A DNA stretch of 64,000 bases, taken from the NCBI RefSeq assembly GCF_000741775.1, contig NZ_JGZR01000009.1:1-64000 (forward strand). The letters run 5' to 3'. A program made the position numbers and the translations under genes. Under the pieces are notes generated by a model. The model was given only the letters and a program-made list of their open reading frames with translations. It ran no database searches and was not told the DNA's origin. Positions 63,774-64,000 of this stretch are shown piece by piece (the first letter of the stretch is position 1; every line of letters starts with the position of its first letter). The DNA comes from Bifidobacterium subtile. GTDB taxonomy: Bacteria; Actinomycetota; Actinomycetes; Actinomycetales; Bifidobacteriaceae.

Positions 63774-64000
63774 TTACGCCTGCACGTTGCGCAGCTGCGC
63801 CGCGATCTGGATGGCCTCCACGCTGGCCTCCGCCTTGTTGCGCGTCTCCTGCCATTCCTGGGCGGGCACCGAGTCGAGCACGATGCCCGCACCTGCCTGC
63901 ACCGAAGCCTCATGATCGCACAGGTACGCCGTGCGAATCGCGATGGCCATATCCATATTGCCCGAGAAGTCGAAATAGCCGACGGTGCCGCCGTAGATGC
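63774..64000 (-). CDS. trpE: Anthranilate synthase component I, 3' part
   Basis: The last 75 residues are in the window; the 5' part lies beyond the right edge. [24 protein letters not shown] is the conserved chorismate-binding block, here cited by position 63880-63999, followed by [17 protein letters not shown]. First gene of the trp group, 56 bases before trpCB. Confidence 0.93.
   Translation of the reverse strand, partial: IYGGTVGYFDFSGNMDMAIAIRTAYLCDHEASVQAGAGIVLDSVPAQEWQETRNKAEASVEAIQIAAQLRNVQA

Overview
The window reads as high-GC Actinobacterium chromosome, most likely a Bifidobacterium. Supporting signs are the actinobacterial marker genes and synteny (RbpA, a fused PafBC-type WYL regulator, HelY helicase, PerM, the thrS-pgsA-patA-pimA-yebC-ruvCAB-yajC-apt block, the pgsA-DUF881-sbp-DUF881-FHA-MerR block), fused CMK-Der and TrpC-TrpB proteins, an LAATG-type sortase signal, and the absence of any TCA genes beyond sucCD. 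There is no plasmid or phage backbone. Most of the window is housekeeping, with short accessory patches.

Layout. 1-5 kb is a degraded accessory patch: the right end of an IS21-family element inside a DHA2 efflux pump gene that also has a stop at codon 3, its ArsR-type regulator, a Cof-type HAD phosphatase, a MarP-like CvpA/serine protease, a second MFS remnant, and copy 1 of a 198-bp palindromic repeat. 5-10.7 kb holds a LysR regulator, a small alpha/beta-barrel protein, a GNAT acetyltransferase, a DMT exporter, an MFS transporter with a repetitive Ser/Pro/Thr tail, and an HxlR regulator. 11-16 kb is a PTS operon: PRD/EIIB regulator, two EIIA, EIIB, EIIC and an AlsE-like epimerase. It looks built to import a hexose and convert its ketohexose 6-phosphate to fructose 6-phosphate. 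16-19 kb encodes a wall-anchored protein with two PAP2 phosphatase domains.

19.5-39 kb is core: tRNA-Gly, thrS, phosphatidylinositol/PIM lipid synthesis, yebC, Holliday-junction resolution, yajC, apt, sucCD, perM, purH (ending in a 23-bp terminator stem), a DUF3017 protein overlapping an aquaporin tail to tail, an RsuA/RluB pseudouridine synthase and CMK-Der. 39-44.6 kb is accessory: a long hairpin, copy 2 of the palindromic repeat, tRNA-Pro, a TetR gene with an apparently mutated start codon, a DJ-1/PfpI protein, an NAD(P)-binding protein, and a PadR regulator with its membrane partner. 44.8-52.7 kb carries UDP-glucose pyrophosphorylase, PafBC, HelY, RbpA and a HAD phosphatase. 52.7-53.1 kb is an AT-rich intergenic array of three 80-bp hairpin units with compensatory changes. 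53.1-64 kb, all on the minus strand, holds the MerR/FHA/DUF881/Sbp/PgsA cluster, hisG-hisE, rpe, lgt, and trpA, trpC-trpB and the end of trpE.

The most unusual content is non-coding. At least five distinct long palindromic or tandem-hairpin elements lie between genes (4851-5048 and 39552-39750; 7226-7332; 19555-19673; 39362-39446; 52774-53035). Two of the families share the core CGTTATGT(G/C)AG. I could not identify any of them as known CRISPRs, riboswitches or insertion sequences.
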